A stretch of 51,313 nucleotides of DNA from Dactylosporangium sp. (lineage in GTDB: Bacteria; Actinomycetota; Actinomycetes; Mycobacteriales; Micromonosporaceae). Positions 24,944 to 34,096 of this stretch are shown piece by piece. Each line of letters begins with the position of its first letter. Position 1 is the stretch's first letter. A model generated the notes under the pieces. That model worked only from the letters and a program-made list of their open reading frames with translations, was not told the origin of the DNA and searched no databases. The DNA is taken from the NCBI GenBank assembly GCA_013041765.1, contig JABDRL010000348.1, positions 1 through 51,313 of the forward strand. Reading direction: 5' to 3'. A program made the position numbers and the translations under genes.

Positions 24944-26458
24944 TCACTCGGGACGGACGAGGGGAAACAGGATCGTCTCCCGAATCCCCAGACCCGTCAG
25001 TGCCATCAGAAGGCGGTCGATTCCCATCCCCATGCCCCCAGCCGGTGGCATTCCGTACTCCATCGCACGCAGAAAGTCCTCATCGAGCCGCATCGCTTCG
25101 GCATCGCCCTTGGCGGCTTGGCGAGACTGGGCAACCAGCCGTTCGCGCTGCACAACGGGGTCAACGAGTTCCGAGTACGCCGTTGCGACCTCGACGCCCC
25201 GGATGTAGAGATCCCACTTCTCCGCGAGATCCGGCTTCGAACGGTGTGCACGCGTCAACGGGGATGTCGACACCGGATAGTCACGGACGAACGTCGGCTG
25301 GATCAGAGTTGGCTGCACCAACGCCTCGAACAGCTCCTCCGCCAGCTTCCCCGCCGCCCAATCCGGGTCCACCGGTACGTCACGCTTCGCTGCATACTCC
25401 GCCAGAGTCTCCCGAGGCGTTTGTGGGGTGATCTGTTCGCCCACCGCGTCGGAAACGCCATCAAATAGCGACACCTCACGCCAGGTGCCCCCAAGGTCAA
25501 ACTCCGCACCATCGGGGTAGGTCACCACATGCGATCCGGTCAGCGCCATTGCGGCTTCCTGCACCAGCTCTCGGGTAAGTATGGCCATCGTGTCGTAGTC
25601 CCCATACGCCTGATAGGCCTCCAGCATGGCAAACTCCGGCGAGTGTGATGAGTCGACGCCTTCGTTACGGAAGTTCCTGTTGATCTCAAAAACACGCTCG
25701 ATACCACCAACGAGCACACGCTTGAGGAAAAGCTCCGGAGCGATCCGCAGGTACAAATCAGCATCAAGCGCATTGCTGTGAGTCACGAACGGGCGGGCCG
25801 ACGCACCGCCATGCAGCAATTGCAGCATGGGGGTCTCCACCTCGAGATACCCGCGCGCGTGCAGCGACTCCCGCAGGCTCCGGCCCACGATCGCCCGAGT
25901 TTGCACGGTTTCCCTGGCGAGAGGCCGCATGATGAGGTCGATGTAGCGTTGCCGCACCCGCGCTTCCTCGCTCATGGGCCGGTGCGACACGGGCAGCGGG
26001 CGGAGCGACTTCCCCACCATCACCCACCGGTCCGCCAGTACGGACAGTTCGCCGCGCTTGCTGGTGATGACCTCACCAACGACACCAACGTGATCGCCGA
26101 GGTCGACGAACCGCTTCCAGTCCTCCAGCGCCTCCTGGCCAATCTGGGCAAGAGACAGCATGATCTGCAGTTCCGCACCGTCGCCCGCCCGGAGCCTGGC
26201 GAAGCACAGTTTGCCGGTATTGCGGACGAATATCACCCTGCCAGTGGTGGAAACCTGGTCGCCCGTCGCCACGTCAAGCGGCACATCGGCATATTTCACG
26301 CGAATTTCGCCTAAAGTCGCAGTCCGCGCAAATCCCAGCGGGTACGGCTGCCGGTCAGCGGTTCCCTCCGCCAGCATCTTCACCCGCTTGTCCCGGCGTA
26401 TCCGCATCTGCTCTGGCAGCTCATCGTCCGGCTGGGTCTGCTGAGGGTCGTCACTCAC
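24944..26458 (-). CDS. lysS: Lysyl-tRNA synthetase (class II)
   Basis: A 504-residue enzyme that charges tRNA-Lys. The N-terminal OB-fold anticodon-binding domain spans about 60-170 ([18 protein letters not shown]). The class II catalytic domain holds motif 1 near [13 protein letters not shown], motif 2 ([18 protein letters not shown]) and motif 3 ([15 protein letters not shown]). An upstream in-frame start at 26539 would add 27 residues rich in Cys and Pro that are not conserved, so the GTG at 26456-26458 (VSDDPQQTQ) is chosen. A weak AAGAG precedes it. It is transcribed before lsr2. Its promoter lies in the 180-bp region divergent from the methyltransferase gene. Confidence 0.97.
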   Translation of the reverse strand: MSDDPQQTQPDDELPEQMRIRRDKRVKMLAEGTADRQPYPLGFARTATLGEIRVKYADVPLDVATGDQVSTTGRVIFVRNTGKLCFARLRAGDGAELQIMLSLAQIGQEALEDWKRFVDLGDHVGVVGEVITSKRGELSVLADRWVMVGKSLRPLPVSHRPMSEEARVRQRYIDLIMRPLARETVQTRAIVGRSLRESLHARGYLEVETPMLQLLHGGASARPFVTHSNALDADLYLRIAPELFLKRVLVGGIERVFEINRNFRNEGVDSSHSPEFAMLEAYQAYGDYDTMAILTRELVQEAAMALTGSHVVTYPDGAEFDLGGTWREVSLFDGVSDAVGEQITPQTPRETLAEYAAKRDVPVDPDWAAGKLAEELFEALVQPTLIQPTFVRDYPVSTSPLTRAHRSKPDLAEKWDLYIRGVEVATAYSELVDPVVQRERLVAQSRQAAKGDAEAMRLDEDFLRAMEYGMPPAGGMGMGIDRLLMALTGLGIRETILFPLVRPE

Positions 26459-26626
26459 GGCTACGCTCTTTCGTCGAGTTGCCTGTTCACCGGGGACTGG
26501 GCGGCTGGATGTCCCGGGGAACCCGGCGCCGCACCACAATCCAGATGTGCCGAATGAGCGTACTCAACGCATAGCCGTCGACGCTTCGGGATAAGAGGTC
26601 GCCGCGCCACGGCCACCCGCCGTCCG

Positions 26627-26632
26627 TACCGT
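26627..26632 (+). promoter_or_regulatory. -10 box of a leaderless methyltransferase promoter
   Basis: TACCGT, 7 nt before the GTG at 26640, with no Shine-Dalgarno sequence between. Confidence 0.45.
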
Positions 26633-26639
26633 TGCAGCG

Positions 26640-27425
26640 GTGACCCCTGCATCGCGCCCGGATCAGGCGCTCTCGTTCGGCTCCGCGGCGGATCTCTACG
26701 ATCGTGTTCGTCCGGGCTATCCGCTCGATGCCGTTCGATGGCTGCTCCAGCCGGCGGGGCCACCGCCGCTACGGATTGTCGACCTCGGGGCCGGCACGGG
26801 CATTCTGACTCGGATCCTGGTATCCCTCGGTCATGATGTTGTGCCGGTCGAGCCAGATCCGGCCATGCGTGAGCGCTGTGCCCGGTCGGCGCCCGGTCTG
26901 ACACCGCTGGCCGGGACGGCGGAGGCGGTCCCGGTGCCGGATGCCTCGGCTGACGCGGTGGTGGTCGGGCAGGCATATCACTGGTTCGATCGGGCTCGGG
27001 CGCATCCCGAGATCGCCCGGGTGCTGAAGCCCGGGGGAGTATTCGCTCCGATATGGAATGACCGCGACGAGAACGTTTCATGGGTCGCGGAGATGGCGGT
27101 CATCGCCAGCGGGCTCGCCGGATCCCAGGGCGGCCCCCACGCCGGCCCCGCCGAGATCCCGCAGTGGTTCGGACCGGTCGAGCGCGCGCGCTTCCAGCAC
27201 TCGGCCACCCATACCGTTGATTCGCTGGTCGAGCTGGTCATGTCGCGGTCCTACTACCTCGTCGCGCCCCCGGAGCGGCAGGCCAGTATCGTGCGTGCGG
27301 TCCGAGCGCTCGCCGCGGACCACCCCGACCTCGATCACCAATCGACGTTCCAGCTGCCCTATCAAACCTGGGCGTACCGAACACAGCGGTTGCCCTCCCC
27401 GAACCGATCAAGCGGCTCCGGCTGA
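26640..27425 (+). CDS. Class I SAM-dependent methyltransferase
   Basis: A 261-residue methyltransferase of the Methyltransf_11 type. The SAM-binding motif I is IVDLGAGTGILTRIL near residue 45. Acidic motif II is VVPVEPDPAMRERC, and a third, VPDASADAVVVGQAYHWF, precedes LKPGGVFAPIWND. The substrate is unknown. The long C-terminal part (about residues 150-261) resembles relatives that modify lipids or small metabolites. It is divergent from lysS and convergent with coaX, with 20 nt between stops. A role tied to either neighbour is not indicated. Confidence 0.88.
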   Translation: MTPASRPDQALSFGSAADLYDRVRPGYPLDAVRWLLQPAGPPPLRIVDLGAGTGILTRILVSLGHDVVPVEPDPAMRERCARSAPGLTPLAGTAEAVPVPDASADAVVVGQAYHWFDRARAHPEIARVLKPGGVFAPIWNDRDENVSWVAEMAVIASGLAGSQGGPHAGPAEIPQWFGPVERARFQHSATHTVDSLVELVMSRSYYLVAPPERQASIVRAVRALAADHPDLDHQSTFQLPYQTWAYRTQRLPSPNRSSGSG

Positions 27426-27445
27426 CCGGTCGCCGGCGCGGCGCC

Positions 27446-28207
27446 TCAGGCATTTCGCTCGAACACCAGCCGCAGTCCGATCAAGGTCAGCATTGGCTCG
27501 TAGTGGGTCACCGTTTCGCACTCGTCCAGTACGACCGAAGCAAGCCCACCTGTCGCCACCACCGCCCTGACGGCCCCCCCCAGCTCGGCGATCACCCTCC
27601 GGATGATGCCGTCAACCTGCCCGGCGAAGCCGTACACCACGCCTGACTGGAGGCACTCGACGGTGCTCTTGCCGATCACCCTGGGCGGTTTGACCAGTTC
27701 GATCCGCCGCAGCTGCGCGGCTCGCGCCGCAAGCGCGTCAACCGAGATCTCGATGCCCGCGGTCAACACGCCGCCGAGGTACTCCCCCCGCTGCCCGACC
27801 ACGTCGAAATTCGTCGACGTCCCAAAGTCGACGACGACCACCGGCCCCCCGTGCAGCCGGTAGGCCGCGAGGGTGTTGACGACCCGGTCGGCTCCGGCTT
27901 CCTTCGGGCTGTCGATCGACATGGGCACACCGGTCCGGGTGCCGGGTTCGACGATGACCGAGGGAATGCCGGGGTAGTACCGCGCCAGCATGCCACGCAA
28001 CGCACGCAACGCGGCTGGCACCGTTGAGCAGGCGGCTACGCCAGCGATGTGGACGCTGTCGGTGGCCAGCAGCCCGCGCAGGATAAGGCCGAGTTCGTCT
28101 GAGGTCGAGCGCTCATCAGTCTTGATCCGCCACGAATGCACCAGCTGGTCGCCGGTGAACGTGGCAAGAACGGTGTTGGTGTTCCCGACGTCGATGCACA
28201 GCAGCAC
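27446..28207 (-). CDS. coaX: Type III pantothenate kinase
   Basis: A 253-residue ASKHA-fold kinase that phosphorylates pantothenate, the first committed step of CoA synthesis; type III enzymes are not feedback-inhibited by CoA. The phosphate-1 motif is CIDVGNTNTVLA at the N-terminus. GADRVVNTLAAYR and VVDFGTSTNFDVV (phosphate-2, with Ser and Asn variants typical of actinobacteria) follow. ATGGLASVVL is the adenosine motif. TACGCT ends 7 nt before the GTG at 28207, so the mRNA is probably leaderless. It follows nadC by 79 nt but has its own promoter. panC and panD in the same cluster supply its substrate. Confidence 0.97.
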   Translation of the reverse strand: MLLCIDVGNTNTVLATFTGDQLVHSWRIKTDERSTSDELGLILRGLLATDSVHIAGVAACSTVPAALRALRGMLARYYPGIPSVIVEPGTRTGVPMSIDSPKEAGADRVVNTLAAYRLHGGPVVVVDFGTSTNFDVVGQRGEYLGGVLTAGIEISVDALAARAAQLRRIELVKPPRVIGKSTVECLQSGVVYGFAGQVDGIIRRVIAELGGAVRAVVATGGLASVVLDECETVTHYEPMLTLIGLRLVFERNA

Positions 28208-28214
28208 GTTGCAC

Positions 28215-28220
28215 AGCGTA
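28215..28220 (-). promoter_or_regulatory. -10 box of a leaderless coaX promoter
   Basis: TACGCT on the minus strand, 7 nt (GTGCAAC) before the coaX GTG. It shows coaX can be transcribed independently of nadBC. Confidence 0.55.
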
Positions 28221-28286
28221 GGCCACTCTGTTGATCATGATACGAAACACCCGAGAGTGGTCTGGTTCGTCCGCGCTCGGGCTCAA

Positions 28287-29171
28287 TCACCCAATGGGGG
28301 TGAGGTCAAAGGCGATGTCGAGAATGGGCGAGGAGTGGGTCAGCGCCCCGACGGACAGGTAGTCCACTCCGGTTTCCGCATACACCCTGGCGACATCAAG
28401 GGTCAGTCCGCCGGTCGCCTCCAGCTCCGCGCGGTTACCGACCGCCGCGACCACGGTCCGCAGGAGTTCGGGTGTCATGTTGTCGCACAGGAGGAAGTTC
28501 GCGCCCGCCGCAACGGCCTCAACGGCCTCGGCAACCGTTTCGACCTCTACCTGCACGGTCATGCCTGGAAACGCCGCACGCACCCGCTGAAAGGCCTCCC
28601 CGACGCCTCCAGCCCCCAACCGGTGGTTGTCCTTGATCATCGCGACGTCGTACAGCCCCATCCGCTTGTTCGTCCCGCCCCCGGCACGCACGGCGTACTT
28701 GTCCAGCACCCGAAGGCCGGGGGTGGTCTTGCGGGTATCCAGGATCTGCGCCGTCGTGCCGGCGAGAGCTTCGGCCCAGTGACGTGTATGGGTGGCCACA
28801 CCCGACATCCGCGACAGCAGGTTGAGCACGGTCCGTTCAGCCATCAGCAACGCTCTGGTCGGCCCAGCGACCCGGGCGAGGGCAGTGCCGGGACCCACCC
28901 GGTCCCCGTCACCGACCAGCAGCTCAATCGCGATGGCCCCCTCGGAGACCAGCTCGTACACCAGGACCGCGACCGGTAGCCCGGCGACCACGCCGGCTTC
29001 GCGGGCGACCAGGTCACCGGCGTCGGCCTGGTCCGAGGGAATCGTCGCGACGCTGGTGACGTCGATCCGGTCAGGCCCCAGGTCCTCGGCGAGCGCGGCC
29101 TGGACGATGCGCTCAACCGCCTCGCGGTCCAGTCCGGCACGGGCCAGGCCGTCGGCGGTCGGCGTTCTCAT
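28287..29171 (-). CDS. nadC: Nicotinate-nucleotide pyrophosphorylase
   Basis: A 294-residue enzyme that converts quinolinate and PRPP to nicotinate mononucleotide, CO2 and PPi in de novo NAD synthesis. Typical marks are ALAEDLGPDRIDVTS near the N-terminus, ILDTRKTTPGLRVLDKYAV with substrate-binding Arg and Lys, GGGTNKRMGLYDVAMIKDNH, and EVETVAEAVEA. The ATG at 29169-29171 overlaps the stop of nadB by 4 nt (ATGA), so the two are translationally coupled. A longer in-frame start would run into nadB and is rejected. nadA, which makes quinolinate with NadB, is not in the window. Confidence 0.97.
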   Translation of the reverse strand: MRTPTADGLARAGLDREAVERIVQAALAEDLGPDRIDVTSVATIPSDQADAGDLVAREAGVVAGLPVAVLVYELVSEGAIAIELLVGDGDRVGPGTALARVAGPTRALLMAERTVLNLLSRMSGVATHTRHWAEALAGTTAQILDTRKTTPGLRVLDKYAVRAGGGTNKRMGLYDVAMIKDNHRLGAGGVGEAFQRVRAAFPGMTVQVEVETVAEAVEAVAAGANFLLCDNMTPELLRTVVAAVGNRAELEATGGLTLDVARVYAETGVDYLSVGALTHSSPILDIAFDLTPIG

Positions 29172-30835
29172 AGCGGCTCCCAGGTTTCGGCCAATGTTCC
29201 AGCCCGGTCGATTCGGATCATCAGGTGACCACGCCAGTCGTCCCGCGCGTCGGGGAAGTCTTCCCTCCAGTGGCTGCCCCGCGTCTCCTCCCGGCGCAGC
29301 GCGGCGGCAAGCAGCGCGGCGGCGACAGTGACGAGATTGGCGGTCTCCCAGCTCGCGGTGTCGGCCGGAGCCTCCCGCCCAGCCAGCGCCGCCACGGTGG
29401 CCAGGGTTTCCCCAAGAGAGTCGCCGCCGCGCAGTACCCCGGCGCCCTGGCTCATCGCCTGTTGCAGCCGGGGTCGGAGCGTCGGATCGAGCGCCCATCC
29501 CCCGGTGGCCCCGAGATTGATCGGATCGCACTGGCCCGGCAGCGTTCCCGCGACGTCGTCCGCGATCCGCCGGGCGAAGACCAGCCCCTCCAACAGGGAG
29601 TTGGAGGCCAGGCGGTTGGCCCCGTGGACCCCGGTGCACGCCACCTCTCCGCAGGCGTAGAGCCCGGGGATGGTGGTCCTGCCCCGGCGGTCCGTCCTGA
29701 CCCCGCCCGAGGCGTAGTGCGCGGCCGGGGCGACGGGGATCAGGTCTTTCGCCGGATCGATTCCGGCGGCGAGGCATGAGGCGACGATCGTCGGGAACCG
29801 CCCGGCGAGAAAGGTCGCACCGAGGTGGCGGGCGTCGAGCCAGACGTTGCGCGTTCCGGCCGCTCTCATGACGCGGTGGCTGGCCTTGGCGACCACGTCA
29901 CGGGGCGCCAGTTCCGCCAGTTCGTGCAGCCCCACCATGAACCGCCGGCCGTCGTCATCGCGCAGGTAGCCGCCCTCCCCCCGCAGCGCCTCGCTGACCA
30001 GGGGCTGTTGCGTCGCACATGCCAGCGAGGGCCGGGCGGTGCCTGGGGGTCCGTCCACGAGCAGGGCCGTCGGATGGAACTGCACGAACTCCACATCGGT
30101 GACGGCCGCCCCGGCTCGGAGCGCGAGCGCGACGCCGTCCCCGGTGGAGACGACGGGGTTCGTCGTCGCGGCGTAGACCTGGCCCATGCCGCCGGAGGCG
30201 AGGACGACCGCGCGGGCCAGGACCGCGCCGACCCCATCGGGGGTGCCTTCGCCCAGCACGTGCAGGGTCACGCCGCAGGCCCGGCCCTCGGCATCCTGAA
30301 GGAGATCGATCGCCAGCGAGTGCTCGAACAGTCGAATCCACGGATCGCGGCAGACCGCGGTGTGTAGCGCCCGCTGGATCTCCGCACCGGTGGCGTCTCC
30401 CCCGGCGTGCACGACCCGGTTCGCATGGTGGCCGCCCTCGCGGGTCAGCAGCAGCCCGCCGTCGGCAGCACGGTCGAAACCGGCGCCCCAGCGCATCAGC
30501 TCCCGCACCCGGCCAGGGCCTTCACGCACCAGCAGATCGACGGCGACCGGGTCGCACAAGCCGGCACCGGCGACCATCGTGTCGTGCGCGTGCCGCTCGA
30601 CCGAATCCGTCGGATCGAGCACGGCGGCGATGCCGCCCTGCGCCCAGCGGGTCGACCCGTCGTCGGTGTTCACCTTGGTGACCACGGTGACGTGCAACCC
30701 GGCCTCGCGCAGATGCAGGGCTACCGCCAGCCCCGCGATCCCGGAGCCGACGACCACCACGTCGGTGCTCTCGAACCACCCCGGGTCCGGGGCTCTCAGC
30801 CGCTGGCCGAGCCGGGGAAGGCCGCTCCGGGTCAT
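29168..30835 (-). CDS. nadB: L-aspartate oxidase
   Basis: A 555-residue flavoenzyme that oxidises aspartate to iminoaspartate, the first step of de novo NAD synthesis. The FAD-binding dinucleotide fold is VVVVGSGIAGLAVALHLR, about residues 26-43. STRWAQGGIAAVL, VEFVQFHPTAL and GLYACGEVACTGVHGANRL are family blocks around the flavin and substrate. The C-terminal helical domain ends LAETWEPL. The ATG at 30835 is preferred over an in-frame start at 30925 because the longer form would overlap the upstream lipoprotein gene. It starts 17 nt after that gene and overlaps nadC by 4 nt. Aspartate is shared with PanD in the same cluster. Confidence 0.96.
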   Translation of the reverse strand: MTRSGLPRLGQRLRAPDPGWFESTDVVVVGSGIAGLAVALHLREAGLHVTVVTKVNTDDGSTRWAQGGIAAVLDPTDSVERHAHDTMVAGAGLCDPVAVDLLVREGPGRVRELMRWGAGFDRAADGGLLLTREGGHHANRVVHAGGDATGAEIQRALHTAVCRDPWIRLFEHSLAIDLLQDAEGRACGVTLHVLGEGTPDGVGAVLARAVVLASGGMGQVYAATTNPVVSTGDGVALALRAGAAVTDVEFVQFHPTALLVDGPPGTARPSLACATQQPLVSEALRGEGGYLRDDDGRRFMVGLHELAELAPRDVVAKASHRVMRAAGTRNVWLDARHLGATFLAGRFPTIVASCLAAGIDPAKDLIPVAPAAHYASGGVRTDRRGRTTIPGLYACGEVACTGVHGANRLASNSLLEGLVFARRIADDVAGTLPGQCDPINLGATGGWALDPTLRPRLQQAMSQGAGVLRGGDSLGETLATVAALAGREAPADTASWETANLVTVAAALLAAALRREETRGSHWREDFPDARDDWRGHLMIRIDRAGTLAETWEPL

Positions 30836-30852
30836 CTCGTAGCTCGGTCGAC

Positions 30853-31755
30853 TCAGGCGTAGTTGATCGGCAGACCGGACGTGCCGGCCCCCTTGACCGA
30901 GGCGGTGACGTTCTTGGGAGTCCACACGTAGCAGCGGACCCCGCGGTTGCCGAGTTCCCAGGCCGCCTTGGAGAACGGGCTGGCCACCTGGCCGACTCGG
31001 TACTGGAAGTCCTTGTCGTTGGGAATGCCGGCGTAGGCCGCGACCACGCCGCGGCAGCCGGCGAGGTTCGCCTTGCTCCGTGCCGCCGAGTCGGTGGAGT
31101 AGTCGCCGTCCGGGTGGTCGTAGACACCGGCGAACTCACCGTTGTGGGCCGAGGAGCATGCCGTCGGCAGCACCTTGTCGATGGTGTCCCCGTCGGCCTT
31201 CACCGTCGCGCAGGTCAGTGCCAGCGGGCTGCCTTCGGCGAGACCGCCCTTGACGCTGGAGTCCCGCTTGACCACCTCGAAGTCCTCAAGGTCTGTGTAC
31301 TCCAGCAGATCGCAGCGGTACCACCGGGCGCCCGCATCCCAGTGCAGCTCGATCGGCAGCACCAGGAACAGTTCGAGCCGACCGGTCCGCCAGTCGGCAC
31401 CGAGGTACTCCGTGGCGAGAACTGAACACTGTTCAAACGCCTGGCGCCGACCGGCGCTGCCCGACGGCGGAGGGGACGTGCGGTCCGCCTCCGCGCCGTC
31501 GAACTGGCCCACATGGAGGGTCTCGATGGTATGGGCCTTGTCGCAGTCGACGGGTTCCGGCCACTTCGGGACCTCGGTCGGATCCTCGGTGGCCACGTCG
31601 TAGCAGGCCAGAGCCGTCGGCACGGGAATCTTCGGCTCCTCGGGAAGCGCCCAGCCATTGATCAGGTCGCCGTCAACGCCCGCCGGCTTGGTGCATCCGG
31701 AGACGGCGAGTGCCATGGCGGCAACCAGGACCGTTCCAATGACTCCACGTCGCAC
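30853..31755 (-). CDS. Lipoprotein with two septum-formation-type repeats
   Basis: A 300-residue secreted lipoprotein. The signal peptide VRRGVIGTVLVAAMALAVSGC has a clear lipobox, AVSGC, with acylation expected at the Cys. The mature part has two copies of the Septum_form-type unit: one opening ALACYDVATEDP with VDCDKAHTIETLHVG, the second opening LTCATVKADG with TACSSAHNGEFAGVY. Each has the Cys-Cys-His arrangement of that family. The name derives from old annotations; a direct part in septation is unproven. The GTG at 31755 is chosen because GGGAGG lies 7 nt before it. It is inserted between panD and nadB, apparently in the same transcript. Confidence 0.85.
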   Translation of the reverse strand: MRRGVIGTVLVAAMALAVSGCTKPAGVDGDLINGWALPEEPKIPVPTALACYDVATEDPTEVPKWPEPVDCDKAHTIETLHVGQFDGAEADRTSPPPSGSAGRRQAFEQCSVLATEYLGADWRTGRLELFLVLPIELHWDAGARWYRCDLLEYTDLEDFEVVKRDSSVKGGLAEGSPLALTCATVKADGDTIDKVLPTACSSAHNGEFAGVYDHPDGDYSTDSAARSKANLAGCRGVVAAYAGIPNDKDFQYRVGQVASPFSKAAWELGNRGVRCYVWTPKNVTASVKGAGTSGLPINYA

Positions 31756-31821
31756 GACCGATCCTCCCTGGCCGAGAAGACTCAACGAACAGCGACACCG
31801 CATCGTGGAACTGATCGAGTC

Positions 31822-32250
31822 TCAATCGATCGAGACGGTATCGCCCCGCACTGGCCGTCCCACGATACCTGGCACGATCCCGGCCGGGTCGCCGGAAAGG
31901 GTGATGATGCTGTTGCTCGAGTCAACATGCACCACAGCTGGGCGAAATGTCCGAGAAGTCGCGTCATCCATCTGCGCATACGAGATAAGGATCACGAGAT
32001 CGCCGGGATGGACCAGATGCGCGGCGGCCCCGTTGATTCCGACGGTGCCGCTGCCCCGGGGCCCGGCGATGACATAGGTCTCCAGCCTCGCCCCGTTCGT
32101 GACGTCGACAATCGCGACCTGCTCCCCCGCCAGCAGATCCGCGGCGTCCATCAGGTCCTCGTCGACGGTGACCGAACCGACGTAGTCGAGGTCGGCCCGG
32201 GTGACGGTCGCCCTATGGATCTTGGATTTGAGCATTGTCCGTGCAAACAT
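31822..32250 (-). CDS. panD: Aspartate 1-decarboxylase
   Basis: A 142-residue proenzyme that decarboxylates aspartate to beta-alanine for pantothenate synthesis. It cleaves itself at Gly24-Ser25 (DYVGSVTVD) to form the pyruvoyl cofactor. The N-terminal [10 protein letters not shown] and the [10 protein letters not shown] and ISYAQMDD segments are typical. The ATG at 32248-32250 shares one base with the panC stop codon, so it is tightly coupled to panC. The usual length is 115-140 residues; the tail is slightly long, as in Mycobacterium, where it is linked to pyrazinamide sensitivity. In M. tuberculosis the 6C RNA has been reported to act on panD; a 6C RNA is also encoded in this window. Confidence 0.97.
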   Translation of the reverse strand: MFARTMLKSKIHRATVTRADLDYVGSVTVDEDLMDAADLLAGEQVAIVDVTNGARLETYVIAGPRGSGTVGINGAAAHLVHPGDLVILISYAQMDDATSRTFRPAVVHVDSSNSIITLSGDPAGIVPGIVGRPVRGDTVSID

Positions 32251-33131
32251 CAGCCGATCTCCACAGCAATGTTGTCAATGAGCCTGGTGCCGCCGACTCG
32301 GGCCGCGACAAGCAACCTGGCGGATCCGGTCACCGCCGGCCCGAACGCCCGCAACGACGCGTCGGCGAGAACCAGCTGGTCCAGCTCCACCGCCGGTTGT
32401 GCCGCCAGCACGTCGGATGCGGTCTTCAGCACGGCGTCCGCCCCGCTCGCGCCCGCCTCGGCTCCCGCCATGAGCGCCCGCGACAGCGTCCCGGCGACCT
32501 CGCGGTCGGCCGGCGACAGGTACTGATTACGACTGGAACGCGCAAGGCCATCCGGCTCCCGGGCGATCGGCACCCCAACGATCTCCACGGGTAGATCCAT
32601 GTCGACGACCATCGCCCTGATGAGTGCCAGTTGCTGAAAGTCCTTCTCCCCGAAAAACGCCACCTCGGGGCGGGTGAGATGCAGCAGCTTGAGCACAACG
32701 GTGAGGACCCCGGCGAAATGCCCCCGGCGGCTGGCGCCCTCCAGAATCTCGCCCAGCGGACCGGGATGGACCCGGACGGCAGGCGTTCCGTTCGGATACA
32801 TCGTCTCGGTACTCGGCGCGAACACCAGGTCAACGTCCTCGTGCCGGCATAGTTCCAGGTCGGCGTCGAGCGGTCTGGGGTACTTCGCGAAGTCCTCCGT
32901 GGGACCGAACTGCATCGGGTTGACGAAGATGGTCGCAATCACCGATTGCGCCCGTTCCCTGGCCGCACGCAGCAGGGTCGCGTGCCCGTCGTGCAGCGCG
33001 CCCATGGTCATGACCACGGCGACCTCGCTCCGCAGCCGGCGCCTTGCCGCGCGCAGGGCTTCCCGGGTTGACACAACCTCGGTCTGGGCGCCGTTGACTC
33101 GGGGTTGCTTACCGTACTCATGGGTAATCAT
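32250..33131 (-). CDS. panC: Pantothenate synthetase
   Basis: A 293-residue ligase that joins pantoate and beta-alanine with ATP. The class I nucleotidyltransferase HxGH motif is MGALHDGH near residue 45; RSSRNQYLS provides the KMSKS-like loop. [19 protein letters not shown] and [13 protein letters not shown] are conserved. The ATG at 33129-33131 (MITHEYG) is chosen because upstream in-frame codons are Pro/Arg-rich and not conserved. Its stop overlaps panD by one base. panB and panE, the other pantoate genes, are absent here. Confidence 0.96.
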   Translation of the reverse strand: MITHEYGKQPRVNGAQTEVVSTREALRAARRRLRSEVAVVMTMGALHDGHATLLRAARERAQSVIATIFVNPMQFGPTEDFAKYPRPLDADLELCRHEDVDLVFAPSTETMYPNGTPAVRVHPGPLGEILEGASRRGHFAGVLTVVLKLLHLTRPEVAFFGEKDFQQLALIRAMVVDMDLPVEIVGVPIAREPDGLARSSRNQYLSPADREVAGTLSRALMAGAEAGASGADAVLKTASDVLAAQPAVELDQLVLADASLRAFGPAVTGSARLLVAARVGGTRLIDNIAVEIG

Positions 33132-33255
33132 GTCGATCCAGTCCTCGTTGTGGGGTACCGGTCGATGTGAAGTATGCGCCAATCCGATCGGGCCTGACCG
33201 CCGAGTGTGGTGATGGCAACAGACCGCCCGTCGGGTCCGCCCAGCCGGATGACCG

Positions 33256-33903
33256 CTATTCGCCCGAGGGCAGCCGGGTTGCCAGGTACTCCTTCGCCAT
33301 GGCCTTGCACTCGGCCAGCACGGTGGGATCTCCTGCGGGATCACGGCGGAACGCCATCGTGACGAGCCCATCGGCCATCTCGGTCGCGATGGTCATCGCG
33401 AACAGGAGCTTCGGATCTGGCTGGTACTGGAAGCGGTCGGCAAGGACCGCGACCAGGCGCTCGGCGACGACGCCGGAGCTGGGCGACTCGTCGTCGGCCC
33501 CGGGATCTCCGAACCGACCTACCCGCAAGGTGCGGAACCCGGCCACCTCACGATGCATCGCGACATACTCGTCGATGGAAGCTTCAACAATCTCCCACCA
33601 TCCGCCGCCCGGTATCTGGCCCAGTCGACCGCCCAGCCTCCCGAGGTACACGTCGAGGTTACGCAGGGCCAACGCCCTGATAACAGCCTGCTTGTCCGGG
33701 AAGAACTGGTACACCGAGCCGATCGCGACCCGCGCCCGCTCGGCAAGCATGGTCGTGGTCAGCCCGTCGCATCCGACCTCGTCCACGAGTTCGGCACAGG
33801 CATCGAGCATCCGCGCGACTCGCGCTACGCTGCGCCCCTGCACCGGCACCCGACGCAATGGTCGTTCTATCGCCTTCGTTGTGGCGTGAGTGGCCACCTG
33901 CAC
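33256..33903 (-). CDS. TetR-family transcriptional regulator
   Basis: A 215-residue regulator. HTH residues are about 30-75: [39 protein letters not shown] and [16 protein letters not shown]. The ligand domain follows ([19 protein letters not shown]) and ends [19 protein letters not shown]. The GTG at 33903 is preferred to an upstream start because GGAAGGGG lies just before it. A 16-bp imperfect palindrome (34004-34019) is about 100 nt upstream. It lies between panC and topA and has no partner gene; autoregulation is possible. Target unknown. Confidence 0.88.
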   Translation of the reverse strand: MQVATHATTKAIERPLRRVPVQGRSVARVARMLDACAELVDEVGCDGLTTTMLAERARVAIGSVYQFFPDKQAVIRALALRNLDVYLGRLGGRLGQIPGGGWWEIVEASIDEYVAMHREVAGFRTLRVGRFGDPGADDESPSSGVVAERLVAVLADRFQYQPDPKLLFAMTIATEMADGLVTMAFRRDPAGDPTVLAECKAMAKEYLATRLPSGE

Positions 33904-34003
33904 ATTCCCCTTCCGCCCTGCGCGTCGAAACCTACTCACGTCAACGATCGGCGGCGTGCAACGAATCGGTCCAACTCGACCGGCTGACAAGAATCAGCTG
34001 CAT

Positions 34004-34019
34004 CCCATATCAATATAGG
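34004..34019. promoter_or_regulatory. Possible operator upstream of the TetR gene
   Basis: CCCATATCAATATAGG, an AT-rich imperfect palindrome with 7-bp halves and one mismatch. It is one of the few AT-rich spots in the region and lies about 100 nt upstream of the regulator's start. Confidence 0.35.
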
Positions 34020-34096
34020 CCGCAGCATGCACAAAACGGTCAAAGCACAAGACCAGTTCGGGGGAACGGCCGGACGGCCAGAGGCCGGGGAACCGG

